A DNA stretch of 64,000 bases from assembly GCA_019055375.1 (NCBI GenBank), contig JAHQIW010003929.1, positions 1 to 64,000 on the forward strand. Direction: 5' to 3'. The notes under the pieces are model-generated. The model did not search any database and was not told the DNA's origin. It was given only the letters and a program-made list of their open reading frames with translations. This stretch comes from Parelaphostrongylus tenuis. Taxonomy: Eukaryota > Nematoda > Chromadorea > Rhabditida > Metastrongylidae. The position numbers were made by a program, and so were the translations under genes. Numbering within the stretch: position 1 is the first letter of the stretch; each line of letters opens with the position of its first letter. Positions 10,350-21,482 of the stretch are shown one piece after another.

Positions 10350-11040
10350 CACATCAATGGGTTTATATTTGAATCATCACACCACCGCTAGAAGCGGTTA
10401 AATAGAAAGAATTTCATTTGTTTCTCCCTTTAAAAGTGCGTATTTTGAGGGTGCATAGGCGTTTTGTATACTATAAAAAATAATAAAGTGAAGCGTAGCA
10501 TACTTCTTATTAGTACAGGGCACTGAGGATTTTACAAGGACTAGCAACATCGTAAAATATGTGCTTTATATAAATTATAATATAAAATATAAAGTAGTTA
10601 TCGCTTGACTGCAAGTCTAGCAAAAGGCTCTGTGCGGCAAATCGGAACTGATTATGCCGTGAGTACCAAGGTCAGCATATGCGGTTGGATTACGTATGTA
10701 CCAAAATCACTACACATTGTAGTAAACGGGTTACATAGCTAGAGGACACGGGGCATTTGAAGAAAACATAGCTTCAAAAACATCACCGTTCGCTTAGTTT
10801 TGTTGCCATAACATAGGTTTTTAGTGCCGTTTAGTCTTGAATGAACTTAAAATTCCTAGTCGAACGCTCAGCAGCACTAAAATTTCATAAATTATTTATC
10901 TGATATTGAGACTTGCAAAGAGATCAAAAGATATTGGTAATAGAAGAGAGTCGTTAACTGTTAAAAAGATAAAAGATCTTTATTAACCGCGAACTTTTAG
11001 GTGGGTTTTCAAGCTGCGATTTCGCTGATAGATCCGATAG
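10350..11040. other. No recognisable feature
   Basis: AT-rich, stop-rich sequence with no repeat or coding match that I can support. Confidence 0.45.
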
Positions 11041-11450
11041 GGTCAAAAACATGGCTGAGAGTAGCAAAGCAAAAGCTTTGGTGGCTGATGTGGTGGATAA
11101 CACGTGCTTCGTAAAAGATAGCCGCTAGTTCGAAGCTCAAGTGAAGTCTAGCTTTTCCTTCGTATCTGGGTATCTTTCTGATTAAATTTCACATCGTAGC
11201 ATGTTTCAAAATAGAATAGGCAGTAAGTAATAGCTAAAACATTCGCTTATCTCTCCCATCGCATGTAAACTATGAAACTGCCAGAGTTGGGGGATTGGAG
11301 CACCTGTTTAACTTATAGGATCTGATTCAATTGATTTGATGGGAAGAGCGTATTTGAAAAGCTGTCGACTCACCTCCATGTGGCCAACAAAGCAGCAAAT
11401 GATGAGTTAGACAAGTTGTTCTAAATCAGCCTGCATGTTAGTCTTGTCAG

Positions 11451-11843
11451 TCGGAATTGCAAGAGTTGGATAAGGTGGGTGAGGAGGTGCTCATTGGCAA
11501 ATCTTCGTCCTCTTCAGAGGTGGAGCTTTGCTTCGCTCATAAACGCCACAAAAAAGAAATGGATCAAGGTGGTCCAAATTTTGCACAGAATATGCTTGCA
11601 CATATGAAATTGTATGATATGCTGCTAAAGGCGCATCGTGAACAGAAACTGTCGCCGTAACAGTACTGATGAGGATATGGACAAAACTGGATCAATGAAG
11701 ACGACTTTTCATGGAGAGATCGTATACGAGTGCATCATTTGAAGAGGAATGACAGAAAGAAAACACATGGCGTTGTCAGATACAAGAGGAACAGAAAAGG
11801 ACTTGATAAGCTAGCTATCCAAAACTATGGGGAAGACAATTGA
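11451..11843 (+). pseudogene. Decayed coding remnant, product unknown
   Basis: One frame reads as protein for most of 131 codons after a plausible acceptor (gtcttgtcag|TCG). It has an acidic/serine segment (GEEVLIGKSSSSSEVE), then a basic stretch (FAHKRHKKEMDQGGPNFAQN). A stop (TAA at 11658) and two more stops follow, and the same frame then continues as a very basic stretch (DDFSWRDRIRVHHLKRND, KKTHGVVRYKRNRKG) ending in TGA at 11841. A further coding-like piece in another frame (EKLSTHLHVANKAANDELD, 11360-11424) lies just upstream. Charge balance and composition look like a nuclear protein. The three internal stops point to a pseudogene or a TE-carried gene fragment. Family not recognised. 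Confidence 0.45.
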
Positions 11844-12184
11844 GAGCCAAACATAAGCACGGCGGTGTAACGGTAACAAGATGAGGGATAATTGTTACAT
11901 TATTAGGCCGTCTGAAATATGGCAATTTTCGCCAGAGTCGGAAAATTTGGAGAGAATTTCGATGGACGAGTTAGATTTCCACGCGTATGTCAGTTCGAAT
12001 AGATAGCCTAACTTTTCAATTATTTTGAGGGATTTCATTGTTTTTGGAAATGTTTTTAACCGTCCCTTCGAAGTTTGATAAAATCATACAAAGCAACAGT
12101 TTGTGTCTGTGTCTGGAAGCTGTTACTATGGATGATTGAATCAAACCACAAAAAAAACGGCTAGAACATTCTCAAAGATTATAC

Positions 12185-12757
12185 TATAGTTGGGTAAAAA
12201 GTTCTGAGGCACTTGTGAAATTCGAAATTTATACATAATTTCCGAACAAAAACAACAATAGGTATTTGTCAAAATAAAGGCCATGGTTTTCTACGACTTT
12301 TTGCCATCGGTCCGCCAAGTTTGTGGTCTGGTCCCGGCATTGGTCAACCGGAAGCGCGTTTTGATGCAGCAAAACAATGCCAAACCGCACACTGCCAAAA
12401 AGACCAAAGACAACTCTGATGAATTGGACCGAGTCGAGATTCTGCCTCATCCCGCCTACAGTCCAGATTGCCCTCCATCCGACGTTGGCCTCTTCCCCAT
12501 CAATGCAACACCTTTTGAAGGGTCACAAATTTGAATCGTGCGATGAAGTTGAATAAGCACGTCAAGACTTCTTTGATCGAAGTTGAAGGAATTGTACTCC
12601 GACCCACACCGAAGATTGGCGTACATAGATAAGGAGGAGCAGAAAGTCGTAGAACCGATGGCCTTTATTTGAAGAATAGTTATAAGTGCTTTTCTTTGGA
12701 ATTTATGCATAAATTTTCAATTTTTGCTAGTGTCTCAGAATTTTCTTTCCAACCTAA
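12185..12757 (+). mobile_element. Mariner relic with terminal inverted repeats
   Basis: The left end 'gggtaaaaagttctgaggca' and right end 'tctcagaattttctttccaa' are inverted relatives, and complementarity continues for about 100 bases. The interior (12283-12534) keeps a fragment of the mariner transposase C-terminal catalytic region, including the QNNAKPHTA and HPAYSPDCPPSD motifs. The known family motif is a D(34)D pair; the second acid falls in PPSD. Most of the transposase is missing. A close relative is at 24059-24613. Confidence 0.8.
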
Positions 12758-12759
12758 GA

Positions 12760-13625
12760 TACAGTGTTTTAACGAGGTTCGTAATAAACAATCAATCAAA
12801 GAGGATTTCATCATCACAAAAATGTACTGCCTGTTACAAGCAGTTGACAAATTATTTCTACTCGTCTGTAAAAAGTGAAAAAGTGCCAAGCAGCCTAACA
12901 CTAAATGAAACCAAGGCAACAAGCATCATTGTTTAGAATGTTCCCATGACATATACAAAAAAATGCAAATTGCAAAAATTGTAGGTAATGTAGATGGAGA
13001 TTGCATGTTAGGATTGCAAGCTGTATAGTTAAAGAGGTGAAAAGTGAATGTAGGTTCTTGCAGAATTGTAATGGTGTTACGGTACATAAACTGTGTGAAA
13101 GGTGTCGATATTAGAGGTATGTAGAAGAAGGAAAATAGGTAAATCGCAAGCGTTGCTGGTGCTCAAATAAATATTTCTGTTTTGATCTCCTGTAACAACA
13201 CTAAAATATTGTTGAAATATCAGTCGAAACTGTTCTAAGTGTACACTGTCTACATTCCCTCTGTGAGCATGCATAGTCTTTCTGCGCACTTCTCTGCTCT
13301 TCAGTGTCGAGCAGAAGTCTAGAGGTACAGGAAAAATATCTGCCGTGGAATACAGCTCAGACTAGTAAACTTATATGGAAGGTTTCCTTCGCATTTTATA
13401 AGTGAAGAGCACAATTTGTTTATCGATAGAGGCTTGTCACATCGGTGTAAGCTAAGTATAATATCCAAAAAATATAGGAGAAACCGCTTGTGGAAGTAAA
13501 CAGCCCAAAAAAATCACATTGGAACTCATGCGTGCAATGCACTTCTCTCACCTCACGTGTTAGCAGTCTACACGTTCACTATGTGACTAATATAATCCAT
13601 ATGATCGACTGTTTTTAAAACCTCG
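12760..13625. other. No recognisable feature
   Basis: Intergenic sequence of low coding potential. Short ORFs on both strands have no motif or splice support. Confidence 0.45.
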
Positions 13626-13630
13626 TGATA

Positions 13631-13967
13631 AACATTCAAAATTAAATCCAAAAAAATAATGTTTTAGCCTAAACGAGGTTGGTACGCCAGGGCTATACAC
13701 CGGTGTTTCGGAGGTTTCGGCCTCCTCGTCATTATTTTGGTCTACCAGCCGAAATCCATCGACTGAACAGTGGTGATGGACCAGTGTCATTGTACACTAT
13801 GCCATCACCACATACGCCTCCCTCCTTGCTTCAATGCAGGGCTTAATGTGGGGCGGGGGTCACTGACGAGGAGGCCGAAACCTCCGAAACACCGGTGCAT
13901 GGCCCTGGCGTACCAACCTCGTTTAGGCTAAAAACATTATTTTTTTTCTGAATTTAATGTTGTATGT
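13631..13967. mobile_element. Foldback element F1
   Basis: Near-perfect inverted repeat. The left arm 13631-13731 (tttagcctaaacgaggttgg ... gaggtttcggcctcctcgtc) is complementary to the right arm 13865-13967, with a loop of about 134 bases. It has no ORF. The element could extrude as a large hairpin. It is the best-preserved foldback in the window, suggesting recent arrival. Confidence 0.85.
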
Positions 13968-14259
13968 GACTAATAGTTGCTAGATCGTACTTACCTTTAC
14001 AGTTGCTCTTGCACTGATCATTGACTGTTACAACGAGGAGGTGAAGACTGCATGATTTTAGCCACCGTCTAAGTTTTCAAGGAATGACCAAAAAAGAGGC
14101 GGAATTATTTGCCTCAGTATTAAAAAATGGAAGCAATAGAATAAGGTCACATCAGCATTCTTCGTTTGCCATGTGTGAGATACAAATAATACGTATCATA
14201 GTGAAGTAATTATTTCTGATGTTACCCACTGATCTAGAGTGATAAACAGAACTTCTGCG

Positions 14260-14328
14260 TTAGGGGGACTCGAACCACATATCACCCTATCCGGGAGCGC
14301 ATGCTTGAACCATTTTGTACATAAATTC
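14260..14328 (-). repeat. tRNA-like element, decayed
   Basis: The reverse complement contains 'gcgctcccggatagggtgat' followed by 'ggttcgagtccccctaacgc', the same T-arm and 3' end as the 10.1-10.3 kb pair. The 5' half is poorly kept. Confidence 0.5.
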
Positions 14329-14499
14329 CTGAATTCACCGATTTCTAAATTCCACCGAAGAGGCAGCCATACTAGCTCTGAGCAGCAATGAGATTTATCA
14401 ATTTTGATTCACTACCTATTTATGTTTTATTGAAATGCACTTCATAAATCGCATGAAGACTCCGTCCATGAAAAATTAATGGTGCAATGATTAATAAAT

Positions 14500-14965
14500 G
14501 AGACTGGATGGATCTTTGATTATGGATACCTCTTCGTATGTGTATCTTGGTCGTTCACTGAATATGGTGAACAACATGAAAGAGGAACTAGACAGAAGAA
14601 GGAAAAGAGCGTGGGCCACATTCGGGTTTCTCAAAGAAGCCACCGACCAACAACGGACCACAATTACACGGTAACCTTTTTGATTCAACAGTCCCAGGTG
14701 TTATACAGCGGAGACGTGAGCTGATACTTGGACCACGTCAAGACTACTGCGAACGACCAACAGAGCGCGTGAACGATGTCATCTGAAAATCAGCCGGCAC
14801 TCACAACACTTAGTCGGCTTGCGCAGCTCAGATCTCACGAATTTATCTCATCTTCGTGATCCAGAAGAATTCGCATCGATAGCGAAGCACAGATGGGCCA
14901 GCCATATATAAGAAGATCAGACGACAGATGGACGAAACGAAGTGTAGAGTGGACGCCACAAGAAT
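14500..14965 (+). pseudogene. RTE retrotransposon relic (RT 3' part)
   Basis: Short frame-shifted stretches match the RT C-terminal region of the RTE at 57.2-57.9 kb. They include 'SSYVYLGRSLNMVNNM' followed by a RRRKRAWATF-like block, a 'FDSTVPG' segment, and 'AKHRWASH' near the end. Frames change several times, so it is long dead. Confidence 0.7.
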
Positions 14966-14999
14966 ACACCCGCCATCGATGACGACCATATACACATTG

Positions 15000-15680
15000 G
15001 GCGGATGTGTTCGTTAGATAAATTAATTAGCTGTATTCACATTTGTATTCGCATCAGCTGTATTCGTACCTGCCGATATTTTACGGATTTTACGGAATAT
15101 GTATGAATCTCGCACCAATGGTCATGCTCGAATGAAACTCGCGAAAAGACGAGACGATTGGAAGGTGTGCTGGGGTCAATTCGTGAGGACGGACTGTCCA
15201 AGTATCCAAGTATGCAGTACATACAATTTTCCTTGATACCTCCTATCCATAATCAACCTAATGCATTTACCTGAACCCTATGTGAGCCCAGATTTCCAGT
15301 TCTTCTACTAAGCGAGTGGAATTTCTGAACCTTTGCAGCAGCATGTTGCAAAACCCAGTTGGTAAGGAACTCGAAAAATCACTCACAAATGAGGCATGTA
15401 TCACTCATATTGCCTCAAATGTGTATCTAGTTCGCTAACTGAAAAAATCTTTTTAGACTCAAACTTTGTGAACTTCGGAAGTTTTTTTGATATGGGTGTG
15501 TCTACTCGTCATCCTACGTGATAATACGGGTAGTCTCACACTTTACAAAATGGTGAGTTATCTTCCTTCGTCAAAAAATGGCGTTCATTTGTACAGTAGA
15601 TCTTCATTGCTACTATAGATAGTCCAACAAATTATGTGGGTAGTTTTCTCAGAAATCTCATAGTCTTAGGTTAATGATAA
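15000..15680. other. No recognisable feature
   Basis: Flank of the RTE relic. No open frame, RNA or repeat of note. Confidence 0.4.
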
Positions 15681-15687
15681 ACTCTAT

Positions 15688-15860
15688 TCGGCTAACGTTT
15701 CGAAGTCCTCGTCTTCCTCACAGCTTATTCGTCGATCGCGTCGATGGTCCACGGTTGTTCGTCCTCACGGCGCTTTTTCCTTTTCGTATCGAGTCGGGCC
15801 TCTACGAAATTCATATTGATTTTTCATGCCGAGGTTGAATAATGATCGGTTTTTAATATA
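15688..15860 (+). repeat. GGCTAACGTTTCG-end repeat
   Basis: Starts 'ttcggctaacgtttcgaagt' then 'cctcgtcttcctcac'. The same end-plus-CTTC pattern occurs at 2680, 22266 ('cagccagcctttcgacgtcc') and, inverted, at 25140 and 31690. It is probably one end of a non-autonomous DNA transposon family. Confidence 0.5.
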
Positions 15861-15928
15861 TATGGGTAGTACCTCTTCATTCGACCGTTTTTCATAGACC
15901 TCGTTAGAAAACAATAATAGTCTGATAA

Positions 15929-16270
15929 TGATAAAACATGTTTTGAGCTGTTCATGAGATCTGATAAGTGCTAGATAGGCGCCTATTTCGCCCTCCAGGA
16001 CTAGTCAGTAGCACAGTCTGGTTCGACTCAGCCGATCCCTTGAGCGATCCCCGAGCCGAGGCTCTACTCCTCTATAGAGGAATCAACGCCGAATAATAAA
16101 CTGACAGGGCAAGTTATTATTCGGTGTCGATTTCCTTACAGAGGAGTGTAGCCTTAGAGGATCGGCTGAACCGAATCAGACTGTGCTACTGACGAGTTTT
16201 GGAGGACGAAATAGGCGTTTGTGTAGCACTTATCAGACCTCACAAACAGCTCAAAACATGTTATATCATA
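15929..16270. mobile_element. Foldback element F2
   Basis: Arms 15929-16095 and 16110-16270 are imperfect inverted complements running from 'aaaacatgttttgagctg' at the left end to 'cagctcaaaacatgtt' at the right end. They include 'aggcgcctatttcg' and its inverse. The centre carries 'gaataataaactgacag' and its mirror. There is no ORF. A half copy is at 19897-20055. Confidence 0.8.
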
Positions 16271-16274
16271 TGAG

Positions 16275-17580
16275 TAATTTTAGATGCGAACGTCCAAGCT
16301 CAAAGAAGGCGATGCAACCGAAACGGCAGCCATCGAATCATAACAACAACAATAATTAAAAACAACATTGGATCGTCTCAATAAGGGAATTCTATGAGAC
16401 TCAAAACTTTTATAGATTTCGTAGCAATAACGGTCAAATAATCAGCTAAAACCAAGTGATTATCGCTTAACAACTCATTTGATTCTGAGCAACAGTCCAA
16501 AGTCATGGCTGGGAATTCGAGTATTCAGTTACCATGTCATGTAAATTCGAGTTTATCTTGATGAATAACTATAAATCGATGTACCACAAAATTTGTATAA
16601 ATTATCATTGTATTATAATTATATATATAAAATATAAATTGATAAAATGTTCAATATCGTAAACTTACGACTAATCACAGGGTTCCTGTAGATTTACAGT
16701 AGTAGATACGTACGTTCTTATCGTGAAACACCATAACAACGACGCTAAATTCCGTAGTATCTACACACTAACCTGCCGAACTATGATATCAACACCCTTA
16801 TAACCAAAAAAAAACCATATACTGCTTTCGAACATCTGCACCACGGTAAAAGGCCACAAAAACAGCACAAGATTCTATGCCGCTACCTACGTGTACCTCT
16901 TAAAGTTTGTATTACTTTTTCTCACAAATAGGACAATTAGATACCTCTTCAACTTATTAGAATTGTATAGTATTGCTATATCGTACTCCAACCAATGTGA
17001 AAGATACAGCAAGATAAATTGATGAAGAGATGAAGTACTGGTTGGAGTTTTGATTCTATTCAATACTGCAATCGAAGCGGTTACAGCTATGCTAGTGATC
17101 TGAATCGCTTTGATTCCCAAAGTTGTGACATTATTTGAAAAGTTTGGCCGGAAAACAAATTTAATAACACCATTCCGACGAGCTACACAGTTTGTCGGAA
17201 TTTTCCACATTGGGATTTTTTTTTGTATTCGAATAAAAAACAAACCGAGAAACGGTCGAAAATCGAAGTTTCTCTTTGTCAGAGATTACGTGAGGAAACC
17301 GCAGAAATTTGTACGACATCCGTTATTTTAAGAGACTTTAGAGGATCGGATTCATGAAAAAACTATTTCTACTATGTTATCCAACAAGAAAAAGCTAACC
17401 TTCGCAACACATTCAGATGAACAATATTTCCCTTAAATCAATTTTGAGCCGTCTCCTTAGTGAAGGTGCGCAACCACTTTGAAGCGCATGTTGAGGTTTC
17501 AGTCGTTTTCCAAACTTTCTAGGATCTACTCGGAATGGTATTAACGCTCGGGACATAACAGATAGCGCACTTGAGGTCGA
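16275..17580. other. AT-rich intergenic, no recognisable feature
   Basis: Contains only AT-rich low-complexity stretches (for example around 16615-16640) and unsupported ORFs. No repeat match was found by eye. Confidence 0.4.
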
Positions 17581-17587
17581 TGTTCCC

Positions 17588-17835
17588 ATCTCTTGCTCAT
17601 GGCTCACCAAGCTGTTCATCCCTCCTGGGTCTGTGAATTGATAGCGAACTGGTTGAAGACTTGTTTGGAGGATAAGCAGCACTGAATCGATACAGCGAGA
17701 AGCCACTGCGAGTAATTGTAAATGACAGATATGCATTCGACCACCTCAGAAGAAGTAAAAATTGAAGGCTGATGTATAGCACATCTCTCAGGGATTGATC
17801 GACGCGGAAAGCTCTATCCTTTATCCTTTATATTT
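17588..17835 (+). repeat. SINE-B copy lacking its head
   Basis: Matches the body of the SINE-B at 26.3 kb: 'ggaggataagcagcactga', 'cacctcagaagaagtaaaaa', 'catctctcagggattg', 'gaaagctctatcctttatcc'. The tRNA-like head is absent or too decayed to see. Confidence 0.65.
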
Positions 17836-18000
17836 TCTCATGGCAGGGCACAGCGCGAAATACAACCATAAGAATGCTAGGATATGAGCAAAACTCGGAA
17901 GCTCAAATGGGCTTTGAAACTGCAATTACCTTTTCCAAGGGCTTACGTGCTAACCACTACATCAACTGAGACCGATACATCGCCTTTGGCTAAGCTTTGC

Positions 18001-18180
18001 TTTCACTCTATCGATGCCATCAGATATCATCAGCTAACGGGAATGATTTTGGAAGCACTAATCGCCATTTCACTTAACTCGTGTCTCATCATTCTTGTGA
18101 TTGAACTTCTAAGAATTTCAGAGCTTCCAAGATCATTCCCGTTAGCGGATGATATCTGATGGCATCGATAGAGTGAAATT
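18001..18180. mobile_element. Foldback element F3
   Basis: Left arm 18001-18056 (tttcactctatcgatgccat ... gggaatgattttggaagc) and right arm 18122-18180 (gcttccaagatcattcccgt ... atggcatcgatagagtgaaa) are near-perfect inverted repeats around a 65-base loop. Confidence 0.85.
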
Positions 18181-18194
18181 CGTTACAATTTCCA

Positions 18195-18335
18195 AGAGAC
18201 TATAAAGTCGAGAATCAAGAATAGAGCATTCGGCGTTGATCGATCCTTAAGAGATGCATCGAGCACTCGCCTTCATTTAGCATCATTAGAGGCGATTGAA
18301 TGCATATCCGGTCCAATACAATGACTTGTTGAGGC
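18195..18335 (-). repeat. SINE-B tail fragment
   Basis: In reverse complement this matches the SINE-B tail at 26.5-26.64 kb and the copy at 62.2 kb ('ggattgatcaacgc'-type block, then the A-rich joint). Confidence 0.4.
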
Positions 18336-18407
18336 TTACCGAAGTATCTAGCCTTCTAGGAGATCTTCCTGGACATATCTGTTACCAATCCGTCGATCGT
18401 ATGGACG

Positions 18408-18495
18408 TTTGACTTAGTGAGCTTGGGGAGTAGGATTGAACTAGAGACTCCCTTTTGCAAGGGGCCTCTACCATTGTACCAGCCACGCTTGTCTG
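18408..18495 (-). repeat. tRNA-like sequence (Gly-like arms)
   Basis: The reverse complement reads 'gcgtggctggtacaatggta' (A-box-like), a G/C-rich anticodon-arm region, then 'agttcaatcctactcccc' (B-box-like). It resembles a tRNA but has mismatched acceptor ends, so it is treated as a pseudogene. Confidence 0.5.
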
Positions 18496-18605
18496 AAAAT
18501 TAATGGCGGAAAAAAACTGATGTGAGCTCGTACAAATAGTCATCCCCGCTAATGAACACCACTTTAGTATACATCTAAGTATACTGAGTGACTGATATGC
18601 AGAAC

Positions 18606-18682
18606 TTTCAACATCAGGCGGGAGTTGAACCCGGAATTCACCCATAGCGAGCCCGCGCGTTACCACTACTCCAACGAGCCTA
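18606..18682 (-). repeat. tRNA-like sequence
   Basis: The reverse complement begins 'ggctcgttggagtagtggta' and has 'ccgggttcaactcccgcc', a good B-box and T-stem. The acceptor stem does not close well. Confidence 0.5.
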
Positions 18683-18829
18683 TCACAGTGCTGCCACTCC
18701 TTCCAACCTGATTGTACATTTTTGCTGGGGTCATATGGGCCTCAGTTCGGTTCCCCGCAAAAGTTCTATGATCGCTTGCCCGATGGGTCTGTCTGACAAA
18801 TATCATCGGAACGAACCAACACAACAGAT

Positions 18830-19335
18830 CAATCAATAACGACGAAGGTCAGTCGAGCAGCAGATGACCGCTTTCGGGCGCGCGGCTGCGCACCGTTCTC
18901 TCATCTAATCGCGCAGGCCGATCGCTCGCATGCCTTCCGCGCTTCACCGTCCGCTCCCCCCAAATCGCATTGTTGTCCCTTTCACAAAGCCAGAAATACC
19001 ACGGATATCAATGACGAAGCGGTTCGGCCGGCCGGCGATCTGGACACAGTCCACCACCACCGCCATCATCATCACCACCGCATTGCGTTCCCGCAACGGC
19101 TTATTCCCCAACCCACCCGGACAAAATCGCCTGGGAGTCGTGCTCAGCGACTAAATCGGCAACTTAGTCACTTCCTAGCAAAAGCCCCAGGACTGCTCCA
19201 TCGGAGCGCTAGAGAGATTCCAGGGGACAAAGTGGGGGCGGCTGCCAACGAGACGGCTAAAGGGACGAGATCGCGGCGAGGCGACGGGTCTCAATGCGCT
19301 CCTCTTCCATTTAAGACGCGTACCTTTAAACAGGT
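18830..19335. promoter_or_regulatory. GC-rich island
   Basis: A markedly GC-rich block in an AT-rich neighbourhood, with CG-dense strings such as 'ggccggccggcgatctgg' and 'gggcgcgcggctgcgcac'. Short ORFs on both strands look like composition artefacts. A purine-pyrimidine tract follows about 90 bases later, the same arrangement as at 26.72-27.44 kb upstream of the IGF2BP gene. Promoter function is inference; no downstream gene was recognised here. Confidence 0.3.
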
Positions 19336-19423
19336 GATGATCGCTTTGGTGCCGTATCGTTGCTGAAGCACTCTCGCTCGCATTCCGCAAATTCTTGCTG
19401 GTACGTCACCCACACGAATGTGA

Positions 19424-19515
19424 TATATGCATGCAAACATACGTGTATATTTATATACGTACATGCAGATATACGTGTGTAAATACATGTGTATACGTGT
19501 AGTACGTATATATCC
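19424..19515. repeat. Alternating purine-pyrimidine tract
   Basis: TATA/CATA/CGTG alternation ('acgtgtatatttatatacgt'), like the 6.5, 7.2 and 27.3 kb tracts. 19530-19850 is a low-complexity T/A-rich stretch giving spurious Phe/Tyr/Ile-rich ORFs. Confidence 0.75.
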
Positions 19516-19896
19516 ATCTATACACAACTGTGTACTTTTCTGGTTTTATTTTCTATTATATTATTTATTTTTTATTTCTCAATTTCTTTACATGTTCATG
19601 TATATATATAATATTCATTTTGTATTCCATTATTTATTTTATATTTCTAGATTTTCCTATATATTTATATATACATCCTTTTATTTCGTATTTTATTATT
19701 TACTTTATAATTTCTAGATTTTTCTACATATTTATATTATTATTTATTATTACTTGCATTATATATATATTATGTTTTATTATATATATTACTATATTAC
19801 ATATATTATCTATACACAATCTTTATTTTTGGCCTATTATATAATTTATGCTTTTTAGATTTTTTTTATGCATTTTTAGTGTTTCACTGTTCATTT

Positions 19897-20055
19897 AGTC
19901 TGATAAGGATATCACATGTTTTGAGCCGATAGGTCTAGTGCTATATAGGCGCCTATTTCATCCTATTGGGACTCATCAGTAGCACCCTCCCTCGGTTCCG
20001 TCGATCACTTGAGGTCAAACAATCCTCTGAAGGAATCGGCGCCGAGTAAAAACTA
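19897..20055. repeat. Half copy of foldback F2
   Basis: Matches the left arm of F2 in order: 'cacatgttttgagccg', 'ctatataggcgcctatttca', 'actcatcagtagcacc', 'ggaatcggcgccgagtaa'. The opposite arm is missing. A SINE-A 3' end fragment follows at about 20195-20245 ('actgtgcggatctcggcac'). Confidence 0.65.
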
Positions 20056-20530
20056 AGCACCCAAAGTAGGATGATGGTATTACCTGACTTTGTGGTGACC
20101 GGCAGTCGAGCTTGCGGATTTTAGAATGAACCATACCTCTACCATACCAAAAAATGTTTATTTAGTTTTATTTTGTATGTATTTTGTGGCCCGTCAACGC
20201 ATGTACTGTGCGGATCTCGGCACTTCTTGCATTTAGTCTCTCTCCTCTTTTATTCTTCTCTTTTTGTTTTATTATATTTACATTTCTATCTTATATATAT
20301 AAATATATATATTCATTTTTTTGTTTTCTAGTCATGTGATTAAATTTTCATTACATTAATTTATATACTGCATCATATTGTATATTTTATTGCATTGTAT
20401 AATATTTCCTATTATTGCCTTATATCACTTTATTTGTCTATATTTTTTTATGAGCACCACATATATATATATATATATAGTATATGTATATATATAATGT
20501 GTACATATACTTTATATAAAATTACTATAG

Positions 20531-20665
20531 GGGCTACTGAAGAGCTGTGGTCTCATCAATTTTTCAAACCTAAGTCGAAGAGTGCTCTAGTAATTATTAA
20601 TTAGGGAAAATCAGTCGAGAAAAATTTAGGAATTGATAGGACCACAGCTCTTCACGAGGGCCTTA
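20531..20665. mobile_element. MITE family M, copy 2
   Basis: Ends 'gaagagctgtggtctcatca' and 'gataggaccacagctcttca' are inverted complements. It is joined to copy 3 through a short palindrome ('gccttactataaaa..ttttatggtaaggc'). Confidence 0.75.
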
Positions 20666-20718
20666 CTATAAAAACCCTGAAGCTTTCTAGAAGCTCTGAA
20701 GCTTTTATGGTAAGGCCT

Positions 20719-20850
20719 TTCTGGAGAGCTATGGTCCCACCAGTTTCTCAGGCCTAAGTCTAGGTGTGCTCTCAGAATTCCTTTATAGGGGAGAATCAGT
20801 GGGAAAATACTTTAAACATTGATGAGATCATAACTCTCCAGAAGGACGAT
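20719..20850. mobile_element. MITE family M, copy 3
   Basis: Ends 'tggagagctatggtcccacc' and 'gatgagatcataactctcca' are inverted relatives, and the interior aligns with copy 2. Copies 2 and 3 with the palindromic junction form a composite of about 320 bases. Confidence 0.7.
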
Positions 20851-21349
20851 ACCATATTTTCTATTGATTTTGTCGTATATTGTGCATCATTTTATTTCCT
20901 CTTACGAGTGAAATGTAAATTTATTTACTATTTATTTATTTATTCGTCCAATCTATTCGTTTATTTGTCTTTTCTATTCCTCGTCTTCTTCCTCGGTGCC
21001 GCAGGTTAATGAATTCTTCTATCGACTACTTTTCGCTTCATTTTTGCTGCTAACTGTTTAGCTCTGAGCCTATTCTCATTGCCAGAGATATATCAGTGTT
21101 CAATCGATACTTAATCGATCGTTATTGATTTTTTTACCGCTTTTTGACTCGATTGTTTTGCTCATGATGGCGCTATAACCAGTGATCACATATATAACGT
21201 GTTTCCTTCTTGTGGATAGTGAGTTCCATGAGGAGCATCTACTCTTCGAAGTCCTGATTTATTGTGCTAGACCCTCCCAAATGGTTTCCCGCCACATCTT
21301 ATCGGGAGGTATTCGTCGGTGTCGGACTACGAAGGGACTACGAAGTATA

Positions 21350-21482
21350 GCTGGGGTCCAACCCAAGGAGAAGGAGTCGGACGTTTCCACTCGGAAAGCC
21401 CACCTAAGAGTAAAGTGTACCAAGAATGAGCACCGACTTGGTGGTCATCTCCCTCTGATCCTGAAGGGCTGGCGACTGCTTT
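21350..21482 (-). repeat. Dispersed repeat Q, copy 2
   Basis: Reverse complement of the 3188-3345 repeat: 'cagtcgccagcccttcagg', 'atcagagggagatgaccacc', 'gtccgactccttctcctt'. No function is evident. Confidence 0.6.

Noticed and set aside
10021..10372. Two mirrored ORFs of about 100 codons on both strands
   Set aside because: Both are shadows of the tRNA-like palindrome; the near-identical peptides arise from the inverted symmetry.
19427..19850. Phe/Tyr/Ile-rich ORFs that look like membrane proteins
   Set aside because: Composition artefact of a T/A low-complexity stretch after a purine-pyrimidine tract.
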